A stretch of 45,651 nucleotides of DNA from Sphingomonas sp. (GCF_025363195.1 NZ_JANYEK010000208.1:1-45651), one strand, 5' to 3'. Counted from the stretch's first letter, positions 30,964 through 40,513 are shown. The notes: generated by a model from the sequence alone, not told the origin. Numbers and translations: made by a program.

Positions 30964-31434
30964 ATGCTGTTGCCCCTTCTGCTGCTCGCCCAGGCCGCGA
31001 CGACGCCGATGGCGCCGGACATGCCGATGCCCGAGCCGGTCTGCGTCCGCGCGGGCGATCTGCCGCCAGCCTTCGCCAAATGGAACGCGGCCCCATCCCC
31101 TATGCTGGAGGTCGGTACGCCGTATATCGCGACCGGTCGCGATCCGCTGGCGATCAAACCGGCGACCGGCGCAACTTCCGGGCACGCGGGCAAGGCGGCG
31201 ACCGCGACCTTCCTGGTTTTGAAGGCTGGTATCTACAGCATTGGCCTCAGCACCGGCGCGTGGATCGATCTGGTGGCGAAGGGCAAGGCGCTGACGTCCG
31301 TCGCGCACGGGCACGGGCCGATCTGCACCGGCTTGCGCAAGATGGTCGATTTCAGGCTCGCACCCGGCAGCTACACGCTGCAACTCGCGGGGATGAAGGC
31401 GGATACGACCAAAGTGATGATCGTCCGCAAATAG
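30964..31434 (+). CDS. Hypothetical secreted protein
   Basis: 156 aa with signal-peptide-like N-terminus MLLPLLLLAQAATT. Confidence 0.7.
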   Translation: MLLPLLLLAQAATTPMAPDMPMPEPVCVRAGDLPPAFAKWNAAPSPMLEVGTPYIATGRDPLAIKPATGATSGHAGKAATATFLVLKAGIYSIGLSTGAWIDLVAKGKALTSVAHGHGPICTGLRKMVDFRLAPGSYTLQLAGMKADTTKVMIVRK

Positions 31435-31437
31435 GCG

Positions 31438-32901
31438 CTATCCCGTCAACCCGCGTGCCCCGGCATAGGCATAGGCCGTTCCGCGTCGGGCGCGTTTGGC
31501 GGTGTAGAGCGCGGTGTCGGCGGCATGCATCAGGTCGCGCACGGTTTCCGCGCCGGGGCCGGGGCGGGCCGATCCGATCGTGCCCGATACCGGCAGCAGA
31601 TCGTCCGTCGACTGGACCGGCGTCTTGAGCACTTCGAGCAGCCGCGCGATCACCGCTGGCGCCTCGGCGACCAGATCGGGGTCGGTCAACAGCAAAGCGA
31701 ATTCGTCGCCGCCCAGCCGCGCGGCGAAGCTGTCCTTAAGGTAAGGCGAACGCAATCTTTGGCCGATCGCGCGGAGCACGTCGTCCCCCGCCAGATGGCC
31801 GAACGTATCGTTGGTGGTCTTGAAATCGTCGAGGTCGATCAGCACCAGGACGATCGGCTTGCCCGAGCGAGCCTCCTCCAATTCGGCTTCCAGCACGCGG
31901 TTGAATTCGGCCCGGTTGGCAATTCGCGTCACCTCGTCGGTGCTGGCGGATTCGCGCAGCTTGCGCTCGACCCGGTAGCGATCGGTGACGTCCTGAAACA
32001 CGCCGAACACCGCGACCGCGCGGCCGTTTTCGATTTCCAGTTCGCCCCGGCTGCGCACGCGGCGGCGCTTGCCCTTGGCGGTGATGAAATCGACCTCGAT
32101 CTCATAGGGCGCCCCGGTTTCGATCGTACCGGTCAGCGCAGCGCTGATCGCGGCGCGGTCGTGCGGCGGGTAATAATCCAGCGCGGCACGCAGATCGGGA
32201 TGCGACGCCGGATCGAGTTCGTGAATGTGATACACCCCCTCGGACCAGCTGACGGACTCGTCGTTCAGGTCGAGCCGCCACGATCCGATCATCGTCATGC
32301 GTTCGACCTGCCGGAAGACCCGGTCCTGCCGGTGCAGGATGCGCGATTGCTCCTGCGCGCTTTCGGCAATCGACACCGCTTCCCGCACGGCGGCGCGGGT
32401 CGAGATCATCGCCTCGACGATCGTGGCGGCGTGGCCCAGCGCGTCGATCTGGTCGTTGGTCAGGGTGCGAGGTTTCGAGTCGATGACACACAACGAGCCG
32501 ATCGGGTGGCGACCATGCGCGTCGGATACATGGATCGGCACCCCGGCATAGAAGCGGACATGGGGATCGCCCGCGACGAACTGATTGTCGGCGAACCGCG
32601 GGTCGGCGGTGAGATCCTCGATCACCAGCGGGGCGTCGCTGCGAATCGTATGGTTGCAGAACGCGATGTCGCGGCAGGTTTCGATAAGGTCGGTGCCGAC
32701 CCTCGCCTTGATCCATTGCCGGTCCCGGTCGATCAAGGTGAGCATCGACACCGGGCAATCGAAGCGCTGGGCGGCCAGTGCCACCACCGCGTCGAACGCG
32801 CCTTCGGGTTCCGAATCGAGCAAACCCAGCGCGTGCAGCGCAGACAGGCGGCGATCCTCGTCGGTGATGACGGGTGGAACGAGGTCGGTCGGCGGGTTCA
32901 T
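31438..32901 (-). CDS. GAF-PAS-GGDEF diguanylate cyclase
   Basis: 487 aa; GAF (FCNHTIRSDAPLVIEDL), PAS (WSEGVYHIHELDP), GGDEF (VLIDLDDFKTTNDTFGHLAGDDVL, RLGGDEFALLL). Confidence 0.92.
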   Translation of the reverse strand: MNPPTDLVPPVITDEDRRLSALHALGLLDSEPEGAFDAVVALAAQRFDCPVSMLTLIDRDRQWIKARVGTDLIETCRDIAFCNHTIRSDAPLVIEDLTADPRFADNQFVAGDPHVRFYAGVPIHVSDAHGRHPIGSLCVIDSKPRTLTNDQIDALGHAATIVEAMISTRAAVREAVSIAESAQEQSRILHRQDRVFRQVERMTMIGSWRLDLNDESVSWSEGVYHIHELDPASHPDLRAALDYYPPHDRAAISAALTGTIETGAPYEIEVDFITAKGKRRRVRSRGELEIENGRAVAVFGVFQDVTDRYRVERKLRESASTDEVTRIANRAEFNRVLEAELEEARSGKPIVLVLIDLDDFKTTNDTFGHLAGDDVLRAIGQRLRSPYLKDSFAARLGGDEFALLLTDPDLVAEAPAVIARLLEVLKTPVQSTDDLLPVSGTIGSARPGPGAETVRDLMHAADTALYTAKRARRGTAYAYAGARGLTG

Positions 32902-32962
32902 CCCGGAAGGTCTACGCGGCGCGACTTAACAACTCGTCTTCAGCGCACCCGAAATTCCGGAT

Positions 32963-33328
32963 TCACTTGACAGGTTTGGTCCGTAAAGCGTTCCAGTTGA
33001 ACAGGAAATTGCGGTGCTCGGCCCAGGTTTGCCCCTCGACATGATCGCCGACCAGGCAGGCGGCGGTGTGATAGGGGCCGCGACCATCGGTGGTGCGGAA
33101 ACTGACGCAGGTCCGGCCGCGATCCGTCTTCCAGCGCCCGGCCTCGATCTGGCTCTGATAGAACAGGCCGGAGACGGTGCCGTCCGCCGCCAGCTCCAGA
33201 TGCATCGGTTTGACATAGGGCGGATCGGTCGGCTTCAGCGCCAGATCGACGGTCCAGTCACCGGCCAGCGTCGGCGGAGCATCCGCAGCGGCGAGCGCCA
33301 GCGGCATCGACAGCAAAATCCAGCGCAT
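32963..33328 (-). CDS. Hypothetical secreted protein
   Basis: 121 aa MRWILLSMPLALAAADAPPTLAGDWTVDLALKPTDPPYVKPMHLEL; signal peptide. Confidence 0.7.
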   Translation of the reverse strand: MRWILLSMPLALAAADAPPTLAGDWTVDLALKPTDPPYVKPMHLELAADGTVSGLFYQSQIEAGRWKTDRGRTCVSFRTTDGRGPYHTAACLVGDHVEGQTWAEHRNFLFNWNALRTKPVK

Positions 33329-33421
33329 GATTCCGACTCCAGGGGGAGCCGGTAATAAGCACGCGCGATTTCAACCGGTCAACGCTCGCATCGTCCGTCT
33401 GCGCGGGGTAGGATGCCCGCG

Positions 33422-34306
33422 ATGCAGACCGCCATCCTCGCCTGGGCCGATCACCTCGCGCACAATCGCCGCCGGTCGGTGCATACTGTGCGCGCCTATG
33501 TCGCGACGGCGCATCGGCTGGTCGGGTTCCTCGGCGGGCATTGGGGTGAGGGTGTGTCGCCCGGGCGATTGGCCCAGGTGAGCGCGGCAGACCTGCGCGC
33601 CTACCTTGCCTTCCGTCGGGGCGATGGGCTCGGCAATGCCTCGGCCGCGCGGGAATTGTCGGCGGTGCGCGGGTTCCTCGCTTTTTCCGCTGGCGAGGGC
33701 ATGACGCCGCGCCTCAAGGGGCCGCGCGTCAAAAAAGGTGTGCCGCGCCCGGTGTCGCCGGACGAAGCGGTGGCGCTGGCCGAGGATGTCGCCGAGATGG
33801 CGCGTGCACCATGGATCGCGGCACGCGACTGGGCGGTGCTGATGCTGTTGTACGGCGCGGGCCTGCGCATCGGCGAGGCTTTGACGCTGACCGGGGCGAT
33901 CTTGCCGCTCGGCGCGACGCTCAGCGTGACGGGCAAGCGCGCCAAGACGCGGATCGTGCCACTGCTGCCGCAGGTGCGCGAGGGGCTGGAGGACTATGTC
34001 CGGCTGTGCCCGTGGCCGATCGCGCGGGGCGAACCGCTGTTCCGGGGCGCGAAGGGCGGGGTGCTCGATGCCGCGATCATCCGCCGTTCGGTGCAGGCGG
34101 CGCGGACCCGGTTGGGGCTGGCCGACCGCACGACGCCCCACGCGCTGCGCCACAGCTTCGCGACGCACCTGCTCGGGCGCGGGGCGGACCTGCGGTCGTT
34201 GCAGGAATTGCTCGGCCATGCCTCGCTCAGCTCGACGCAGATCTACACGGCGGTCGATGCCGCGCATTTGCTCGACGTCTATCGCAATGCCCATCCGCGC
34301 GCATGA
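33422..34306 (+). CDS. xerC: Tyrosine recombinase XerC-like
   Basis: VLMLLYGAGLRIGEALTLT, TPHALRHSFATHLLGRGADLRSLQELLGHASLSSTQIYTAV with the R-HxxR-H-Y pattern. Confidence 0.9.
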   Translation: MQTAILAWADHLAHNRRRSVHTVRAYVATAHRLVGFLGGHWGEGVSPGRLAQVSAADLRAYLAFRRGDGLGNASAARELSAVRGFLAFSAGEGMTPRLKGPRVKKGVPRPVSPDEAVALAEDVAEMARAPWIAARDWAVLMLLYGAGLRIGEALTLTGAILPLGATLSVTGKRAKTRIVPLLPQVREGLEDYVRLCPWPIARGEPLFRGAKGGVLDAAIIRRSVQAARTRLGLADRTTPHALRHSFATHLLGRGADLRSLQELLGHASLSSTQIYTAVDAAHLLDVYRNAHPRA

Positions 34307-34362
34307 ATCCGACTTGATGCAGATCGATTGACGGGCGGTCGTTTTCAGCGTGAAACGTTCCC

Positions 34363-34869
34363 ATGAACCCGGTCATTCCGCTCAGCCCCGAATTGCTCGC
34401 GGATATTGCCGCCGTACAGCATATCGATGCGGTCAAAGCGATCCTGTCCGACGTGTGCCGGATCACCGGCATGGGCTTCGCCGCCGTCGCGCGCGTGACC
34501 GAGCATCGCTGGATCGCCTGTCAGGTGCGGGACGATATCGGTTTCGGTTTGAATGCTGGCGAGGAGCTTGAGGTCCGCACGACGATCTGCGACGAAATCC
34601 GCGTCAGCGAAGAGGGCGTGGCGATCGACGATGTCGAGCAGGAACCGATGTGGCGTACGCATCCGACGCCGATCATGTACGGTTTCAGAAGTTATATCTC
34701 GATACCGATCCTGCGCGCCGACGGAAGTTTCTTCGGTACGCTGTGCGCGGTCGACCCGGCACCGCGGGCAAGCAGTCTGGGCAAGGTGCGCGACGTGATC
34801 GAAGACTTCGCGCGCGACATCGCACGCGAGCTGGATGCGCTCAGCGCCGATCGCGTGGTTTCCACGTGA
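34363..34869 (+). CDS. Standalone GAF domain protein
   Basis: 168 aa; IMYGFRSYISIPILRADGSFFGTLCAVDPAPR. Confidence 0.82.
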   Translation: MNPVIPLSPELLADIAAVQHIDAVKAILSDVCRITGMGFAAVARVTEHRWIACQVRDDIGFGLNAGEELEVRTTICDEIRVSEEGVAIDDVEQEPMWRTHPTPIMYGFRSYISIPILRADGSFFGTLCAVDPAPRASSLGKVRDVIEDFARDIARELDALSADRVVST

Positions 34870-35446
34870 GTACGTGCCAGCCATAGAGCAGAACGATCAG
34901 TGCCATGATTGCGACGGATGCCGGGCCGACATAATGATCGAGCGCACGGAAACTGGTGCCGAGATAATAGCCCGCGCCCGCCAGCACGCAGTTCCAGATC
35001 GCACTGCCGCCCGCCGTCCACACCGCGAATTTCCAGCGATGCATGTGCGCCATGCCGGCGGGCAGCGACACGATGGTGCGGAAGGCGGGCATGAAGCGGA
35101 ACACGAAGATGATCCATTGCCCGTGGCGCTGGAAGATACCGTGCAGCCGCTCGACATCCTGCCATTCCACCGCCGCCCAGCGCCCATAGCGTGTCACCAG
35201 CGGCCGGAAGCGCAGATAGCCGACGCGGCGGCCCAGTTCGTACCAGAAGAAATTGCCCGCCACCGTGCCGATCGTCCCCGCGAGGATCAGCGGCACCAGC
35301 TCCATCTGCCCGCGCGCGACGGCGATACCGCCCAGGCCCATGATCACTTCGGACGGGATCGGCGGGATGATGTTCTCGATCGCCATCAGCAGGAAGATGC
35401 CGAAATAGCCGCCCCAGGCGATCAGGTTGACGATGAAGTCGGTCAT
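34841..35446 (-). CDS. DedA family membrane protein
   Basis: 201 aa; ENIIPPIPSEVIMGLGG, FRFMPAFRTIVSLPAGMAHM. Confidence 0.92.
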   Translation of the reverse strand: MTDFIVNLIAWGGYFGIFLLMAIENIIPPIPSEVIMGLGGIAVARGQMELVPLILAGTIGTVAGNFFWYELGRRVGYLRFRPLVTRYGRWAAVEWQDVERLHGIFQRHGQWIIFVFRFMPAFRTIVSLPAGMAHMHRWKFAVWTAGGSAIWNCVLAGAGYYLGTSFRALDHYVGPASVAIMALIVLLYGWHVLTWKPRDRR

Positions 35447-35460
35447 GCTGTTCGAGCGAT

Positions 35461-35549
35461 CCTTTCCCCCGTTCGTCCTGCGCGTGTCGAACGGTGGTTG
35501 CTGGGCGCGCCCTTCGACACGCTCAGGACGTACGAGGGCAGGGGAAAGG
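35461..35549. repeat. Imperfect inverted repeat / REP-like hairpin between gshB and dedA
   Basis: CCTTTCCCCCGTTCGTCCTGCGCGTGTCGAACGG ... CCCTTCGACACGCTCAGGACGTACGAGGGCAGGGGAAAGG. Confidence 0.75.
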
Positions 35550-35554
35550 TCCGT

Positions 35555-36508
35555 TCAGCCCTTCGCCACCTTCGCCTCGATCGCCGCCCAGATCATCGCA
35601 GCCGTATCCACGCCGTCGAACCGGTCGATGGCGACGAGGCCGGTGGGGGAGGTGACGTTGATTTCGGTCAGCCATTGGCCGCCGATCACGTCGATGCCGA
35701 CGAACAGCAGCCCGCGCTTCTTGAGTTCCGGGCCGAGCACGGCACAGATTTCGCGCTCCTTGGTCGTAAGTTCGGTCTTTACCGCGGAGCCGCCGACCGC
35801 GAGGTTGGAGCGGATCTCGCCCTCGCCCGGCAGCCGGTTGATCGCGCCGACCACCTCGCCATCGACCAGAACGATGCGCTTGTCGCCCTTGGCCACATCG
35901 GGGAGGAACGCCTGGATCATGTGCGGCTCGCGCCATGTCAGATTGAACACTTCCATCAGGGCCGACAGGTTTGCGCCATCCGACCCGATCTTGAAGATCG
36001 CCTTGCCGCCATTGCCGTGCAGCGGCTTGATGACGATCTCATGGTGCTTGGCGAGAAAGGCGCGGGCCTCGTCCAGGCTCCGCGTGACCAAGGTCGGCGG
36101 CATGAAGTGCGGGTAATCGAGCACGAAGACCTTTTCCGGCGCGTTGCGAACGCTGGCGGGATCGTTGACGACGAGCGTCTTGTGCGCGATCCGCTCGAGC
36201 AGATGCGTCGCGGTGATGTAGCCGAGGTCGAACGGCGGATCCTGCCGCATCAGCACCACGTCGGCTTCATCGCCAAGATCGAGGCTGACCGGTTCGCCGA
36301 ATTTGAAATGATCGCCGACCACGCGCTGCACCGTCACCGGATGCGCCTTCGCCCACACGCGGCCCTCGGCATAGTTGAGGTCTTCGGCGGTATAATGGAA
36401 CAGGCTATGCCCGCGTGCCTGCGCTGACAGCATCAGCGCGAAGGTCGAATCCCCCGCGATGTTGATCGACTGGACGGGGTCCATCTGGACTGCGACGGTC
36501 AGGCTCAC
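35555..36508 (-). CDS. gshB: Glutathione synthase
   Basis: 317 aa; AVQMDPVQSINIAGDSTFALMLSAQARGH, KPLHGNGGKAIFKI, EIRSNLAVGGSAVKTELT, INVTSPTGLVAIDRFDG. Confidence 0.96.
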   Translation of the reverse strand: MSLTVAVQMDPVQSINIAGDSTFALMLSAQARGHSLFHYTAEDLNYAEGRVWAKAHPVTVQRVVGDHFKFGEPVSLDLGDEADVVLMRQDPPFDLGYITATHLLERIAHKTLVVNDPASVRNAPEKVFVLDYPHFMPPTLVTRSLDEARAFLAKHHEIVIKPLHGNGGKAIFKIGSDGANLSALMEVFNLTWREPHMIQAFLPDVAKGDKRIVLVDGEVVGAINRLPGEGEIRSNLAVGGSAVKTELTTKEREICAVLGPELKKRGLLFVGIDVIGGQWLTEINVTSPTGLVAIDRFDGVDTAAMIWAAIEAKVAKG

Positions 36509-36570
36509 GGCGTTCTCCTTGGATCGGGCGGGATGTAGGGACGCGCGGGCGCGAAGTCACCCGCAGGCTT

Positions 36571-36957
36571 TCATCCGATCCACGCATTCTCGATATGGCG
36601 AGGCCGCACGCCGGGCGCGATCAGGATGACGTCGACGCGAATATCGTCGCCCGGACCGGCATAACGCGGCATCAGCACCTCCGCTGCCGCCGCGACGCGG
36701 GCGAGGCGACGTTCGTCGATCGCGTAATCGAGTTCGGCGGCGGTCTTGCGCAGCTTCACCTCGACGAACGCGACCAGATTGCCTTTGCGCGCGACCAGAT
36801 CGACTTCCCCGGCGGGCGTCCGCACCCGCCGGTCGAGGATGCTCCAGCCTTTCAGCCGCAGCCACCACCCCGCCAGCCGCTCGCCGCGCCGACCGGAGGC
36901 CTCGGCGATGCGGCGGTCACGCAAATTCAATGCCTCCCCGGGAGGACGAGTGCTCAT
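36571..36957 (-). CDS. yraN: YraN family (UPF0102) nuclease-like protein
   Basis: RRGERLAGWWLRLKGWSILDRRVRTPAGEVDLVARKGNLVAFVEVKLR. Confidence 0.9.
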   Translation of the reverse strand: MSTRPPGEALNLRDRRIAEASGRRGERLAGWWLRLKGWSILDRRVRTPAGEVDLVARKGNLVAFVEVKLRKTAAELDYAIDERRLARVAAAAEVLMPRYAGPGDDIRVDVILIAPGVRPRHIENAWIG

Positions 36958-37065
36958 CACCTGCACAATACCTGTGCTTCCTTGGCGCAGGCCGGGGAAG
37001 CAGATGTGATGGCCCTGGGCGGAGGAGAGAAGGTGCTTCGGTGAGGAAAGCAGACGGCAGCTCGC

Positions 37066-37926
37066 TCACCCCTTCATCTCCAGCGCCCGCGCGTAGAGCG
37101 CCTTGCGATCGACGCCGAGCTTCTTCGCCACTTCGCTGGCCGCCTGACCGGTCGACAGGCGGGTGAGTGCCTCGGCCAGGGCGGCATCGGCATCCTCCAT
37201 GCTGGCGGCCTCGGGTTCGCCGGGGGGAGCGACGACGATGACGATCTCACCCTTGGGCGGAGCATCGGCATAGCGGGCGGCCAGCGTGCCGAGCGTTCCC
37301 GTCACGGCTTCCTCGAAGCGCTTCGTGATCTCGCGCGTCACCGCCGCCTCGCGCTCGCCGAGTTCCTCGGCCAGAGTGGCGAGCGTCGCGGCAAGGCGCG
37401 GACCGGATTCGTACAGCACCAGGGTTGCGCGAACGCTCGCCACCTCGCGGATCGCATTTGCCCGCGCGGCGGCCTTGGGCGGCAGAAAGCCGAGATACAG
37501 GAACCGGTCGGTCGGCAATCCCGCCAGCGTCAACGCCGCGATCGCCGCGCACGGGCCGGGAATCGTCACGACCAGATGCCCCGCCGCGCGGGCATCGCGC
37601 ACCAGTTTGAACCCCGGATCGGAGATCAGGGGCGTGCCCGCATCCGACACCAACGCTACCGCCTCCCGCCCCATCCGTGCGATCAGACCGGGGCGCACGC
37701 CCTCGGCATTATGGTCGTGATAGGGGGTCATCGGGCGCCTGATGCCGATATGGTGGAGCAATTTCGCGGTCACGCGGCTGTCCTCCACCGCGATTATGGC
37801 AGCCCCGGCCAGCACCTGCGCGGCACGCGGCGAGAGATCGCCGAGATTGCCGATCGGCGTAGCAACGATATACAGGCCCGGTGCAAGACCGGGCACGAGT
37901 TCGGCGTCAATCATGGGAAGTGTCAT
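37066..37926 (-). CDS. rsmI: 16S rRNA (cytidine(1402)-2'-O)-methyltransferase
   Basis: From MTLPMIDAELVPGLAPGLYIVATPIGNLGDLSPRA; EDSRVTAKLLHHIGI, LVSDAGTPLISDPGFKLV. Confidence 0.95.
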   Translation of the reverse strand: MTLPMIDAELVPGLAPGLYIVATPIGNLGDLSPRAAQVLAGAAIIAVEDSRVTAKLLHHIGIRRPMTPYHDHNAEGVRPGLIARMGREAVALVSDAGTPLISDPGFKLVRDARAAGHLVVTIPGPCAAIAALTLAGLPTDRFLYLGFLPPKAAARANAIREVASVRATLVLYESGPRLAATLATLAEELGEREAAVTREITKRFEEAVTGTLGTLAARYADAPPKGEIVIVVAPPGEPEAASMEDADAALAEALTRLSTGQAASEVAKKLGVDRKALYARALEMKG

Positions 37927-39139
37927 GGCAGAGGGCTTATCGATACCGCAACGGGGCATCATCGCCCGCGTAGGATTCCTAAGGGCGATGACCGTCGCCG
38001 CGGCGCTGCTGCTGGGCGCCTGCCAGACGGTCTTGCCGCGCGGTCCCGCGCCGGAAATTCGCCCGCAAGCGACTCGTCCGCAACCGACCGGCCCGGCGCA
38101 GGTCGATCCCGGTATCCCGACCGATACCGCGCGCCACCGGGTCGCGTTGCTCGTGCCGATGACCGGGGCGAATGGCGGCGTGGGTACCAGTATCTCCAAT
38201 GCCACGCAGCTCGCCCTGCTCGATACGAAGAACGAGCGCATCCGTATTACCACGTATGATACTGCGGCTTTGGGCGCGGCGAATGCGGCGCAACGCGCGA
38301 TCCAGGACGGCAATCGCCTGATCCTGGGTCCGCTGCTGGCCGATGACGTCAAGGCGGTGGCGCCGATTGCCAAGCACGCGGGCGTGCCGATGGTCAGCTT
38401 CTCCAACGATGCGAGCGTTGCGGGCAACGGATCGTATCTGATGGGTTACGTTCCCGGACAGTCGATCACCCGCGTGGTCGATTATGCGCGCGGCCAGGGT
38501 CTGTCGAGCTTCGCCGGCCTGGTGCCGAACGGCCTGTACGGCGAACGCGCCTCCACCTCGTTCCTGCGCGCCGTCGAGGGCGCGGGGGGGCAGGTCGTCA
38601 CATTGCAGACCTATGACCGCGCGCCCGGATCGATCGGCGCCGCGATCACCCGCATGGGGCATGATTCGCCTTATGAGGCGGTGCTGATCGCAGATGGTGC
38701 GAACAGCGCGGCGGCGGCGGTGCCGATCCTGCGCCGGGGCAGCGGCGCGACCGCGCGCATCCTGGGCACCGAACTCTGGAATTCGGGTGCCTCGGCCAAG
38801 GGCAAGGCGGCGTTGAACGGCGCCTGGTTCGCCAGCGTGCCGGACAATCTCTATCGCCAATATGCCGCGAAATATCGTGCGCGCTTCGGTGCCGCGCCGT
38901 TCCGGCTGTCCAGCCTTGGCTATGACGCGGTGCTGCTGACGGTGCGCATCGCGCGCGACTGGGCGATGGGGGCCGAGTTTCCGGAGAGCATGCTGAAGGA
39001 TCGCGGCGGCTTTGGCGGCATCGACGGCGCGTTCCGCTTCGGCCGCGACAATATCGCCGAACGCGCGCTGGAGGTGCAGGAGATTCGCGGCGGGACGACG
39101 GTGGTGGTCTCGCCCGCGCCGACGGGCTTCGTGAAATAG
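37925..39139 (+). CDS. Penicillin-binding protein activator (LpoA-like lipoprotein)
   Basis: Frame with MTVAAALLLGAC lipobox, VALLVPMTGANGGVGTSISNATQLAL, LILGPLLADDVKAVAPIAKHAGVPMVSFSND. Start 37925 or 37988. Confidence 0.88.
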   Translation: MAEGLSIPQRGIIARVGFLRAMTVAAALLLGACQTVLPRGPAPEIRPQATRPQPTGPAQVDPGIPTDTARHRVALLVPMTGANGGVGTSISNATQLALLDTKNERIRITTYDTAALGAANAAQRAIQDGNRLILGPLLADDVKAVAPIAKHAGVPMVSFSNDASVAGNGSYLMGYVPGQSITRVVDYARGQGLSSFAGLVPNGLYGERASTSFLRAVEGAGGQVVTLQTYDRAPGSIGAAITRMGHDSPYEAVLIADGANSAAAAVPILRRGSGATARILGTELWNSGASAKGKAALNGAWFASVPDNLYRQYAAKYRARFGAAPFRLSSLGYDAVLLTVRIARDWAMGAEFPESMLKDRGGFGGIDGAFRFGRDNIAERALEVQEIRGGTTVVVSPAPTGFVK

Positions 39140-39146
39140 GGGGCGC

Positions 39147-40361
39147 TCAAACCGTCTCCGGCGTCCGCACGACGATCGGCAGGATCGCGTCGAGCAAGAT
39201 CATCCCCGCCTCGGTGATCGACAGTCGGTCATCGTCGCGGCATGCCAGGCCCTGATCCTCGAGCCTGGCGATGGCGGGCAGGTCGACCAGCCCGGCGATC
39301 GTCGTTTCGCCCAGCCGGGCGATCCGCGCCAGATCGACCCCCTCGCGCAGGCGCAATCCCATCAACAATGCCTCGGTCGCGCGGGTGTGGGGGGCGAGCG
39401 GCTCCTCGACCTCCAGGCCATGGCCGTTGCGCTCGATCGCTGCCATCCAGTTTTCGGGCTTCTTGCGCCGGACCGTCGCCAGTCCACCCCGCCGGCCATG
39501 CGCGCCGGGGCCGATGCCGAGATATTCCTGATAGCGCCAATATACGAGGTTGTGGCGGCTCTCCGACCCGCGCTTGGCATGGTTGGAGATTTCATAGGCT
39601 GGCAGCCCGGCGGAGGCCGTCGCCGCGCGCGTCGCCTCGAACAGATCGGCGGCGCTGTCGCCATCGGGGATCACGATCCGCCCCGCCGCCGCCTCGGTGG
39701 CGAAGCGCGTGCCGGGTTCGATCGTGAGTTGGTAGAGCGATAGGTGTTCGGTGCCGAATCCGATCGCGCGGGCGAGTTCCTTATCCCAGGCAACGAGCGT
39801 CTGGCCGGGGCGGGCGTAGATCAGGTCGAAACTGACCCGGGCGAACGCCGCTTGCGCCGTCTCCAAAGCGGCGAGCCCCTCGTTCACGTCATGCGCGCGG
39901 CCGAGGAACTTCAACGCCTCGTCGTCGAGCGCCTGCAGCCCCAGCGACACGCGGTTGACCCCGGCGGCGGCGATGTCGGCAAAGCGCGCCGCCTCGACCG
40001 AGGAGGGGTTGGCCTCCAGCGTGATCTCGATATCGTCGGTAAAGCCCCACGCATCCTCCGCCGCGCGGATGATCGCCGCGGTCGTTTCCGGTGGCATCAG
40101 CGATGGCGTGCCACCGCCGAAGAAGATCGACCCGAGCTTGCGGCCGCCCCTTTCATGTCCGGGCATCAGCGCGGCCTCATGCGCGAGATCGGCGAGCAGT
40201 CCGGCACGCCATGCCGATTGGTCCACGGACTCGCGGACATGGCTGTTAAAGTCGCAATAGGGGCATTTCGAAACGCAGAACGGCCAGTGGACGTAGAGCG
40301 CGAGCGGCGCCGCTGCACGAACGGGCAGGTTTGCGGCAGGTGTTGAAGCGGAGGACGACAT
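39147..40361 (-). CDS. hemW: Radical SAM family heme chaperone HemW
   Basis: 404 aa; YVHWPFCVSKCPYCDFNSH, SIFFGGGTPSLM, EITLEANPSSVE, GVNRVSLGLQALDDEALKFLGRAHD. Confidence 0.95.
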   Translation of the reverse strand: MSSSASTPAANLPVRAAAPLALYVHWPFCVSKCPYCDFNSHVRESVDQSAWRAGLLADLAHEAALMPGHERGGRKLGSIFFGGGTPSLMPPETTAAIIRAAEDAWGFTDDIEITLEANPSSVEAARFADIAAAGVNRVSLGLQALDDEALKFLGRAHDVNEGLAALETAQAAFARVSFDLIYARPGQTLVAWDKELARAIGFGTEHLSLYQLTIEPGTRFATEAAAGRIVIPDGDSAADLFEATRAATASAGLPAYEISNHAKRGSESRHNLVYWRYQEYLGIGPGAHGRRGGLATVRRKKPENWMAAIERNGHGLEVEEPLAPHTRATEALLMGLRLREGVDLARIARLGETTIAGLVDLPAIARLEDQGLACRDDDRLSITEAGMILLDAILPIVVRTPETV

Positions 40362-40419
40362 AAGCGCGCCCTATGCGCGTCTATGCCCCCGGAAGAAAGA
40401 TGCGACCCAAAATCCAGCC

Positions 40420-40513
40420 GTCATCCCCGCGCAGGCGGGAGTCCACACTGGCGGACGAAGCGAGACATCGTCACCGCCGCGACTATGGATCCCAGCCTTG
40501 GCGGTGATGGCGG
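40420..40513. repeat. Palindromic intergenic element (GTCATCCCCGCGCAGGCGGGAGTCCA type)
   Basis: GTCATCCCCGCGCAGGCGGGAGTCCA ... TGGATCCCAGCCTTGGCGGTGATGGCG, degenerate inverted halves. Confidence 0.65.
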
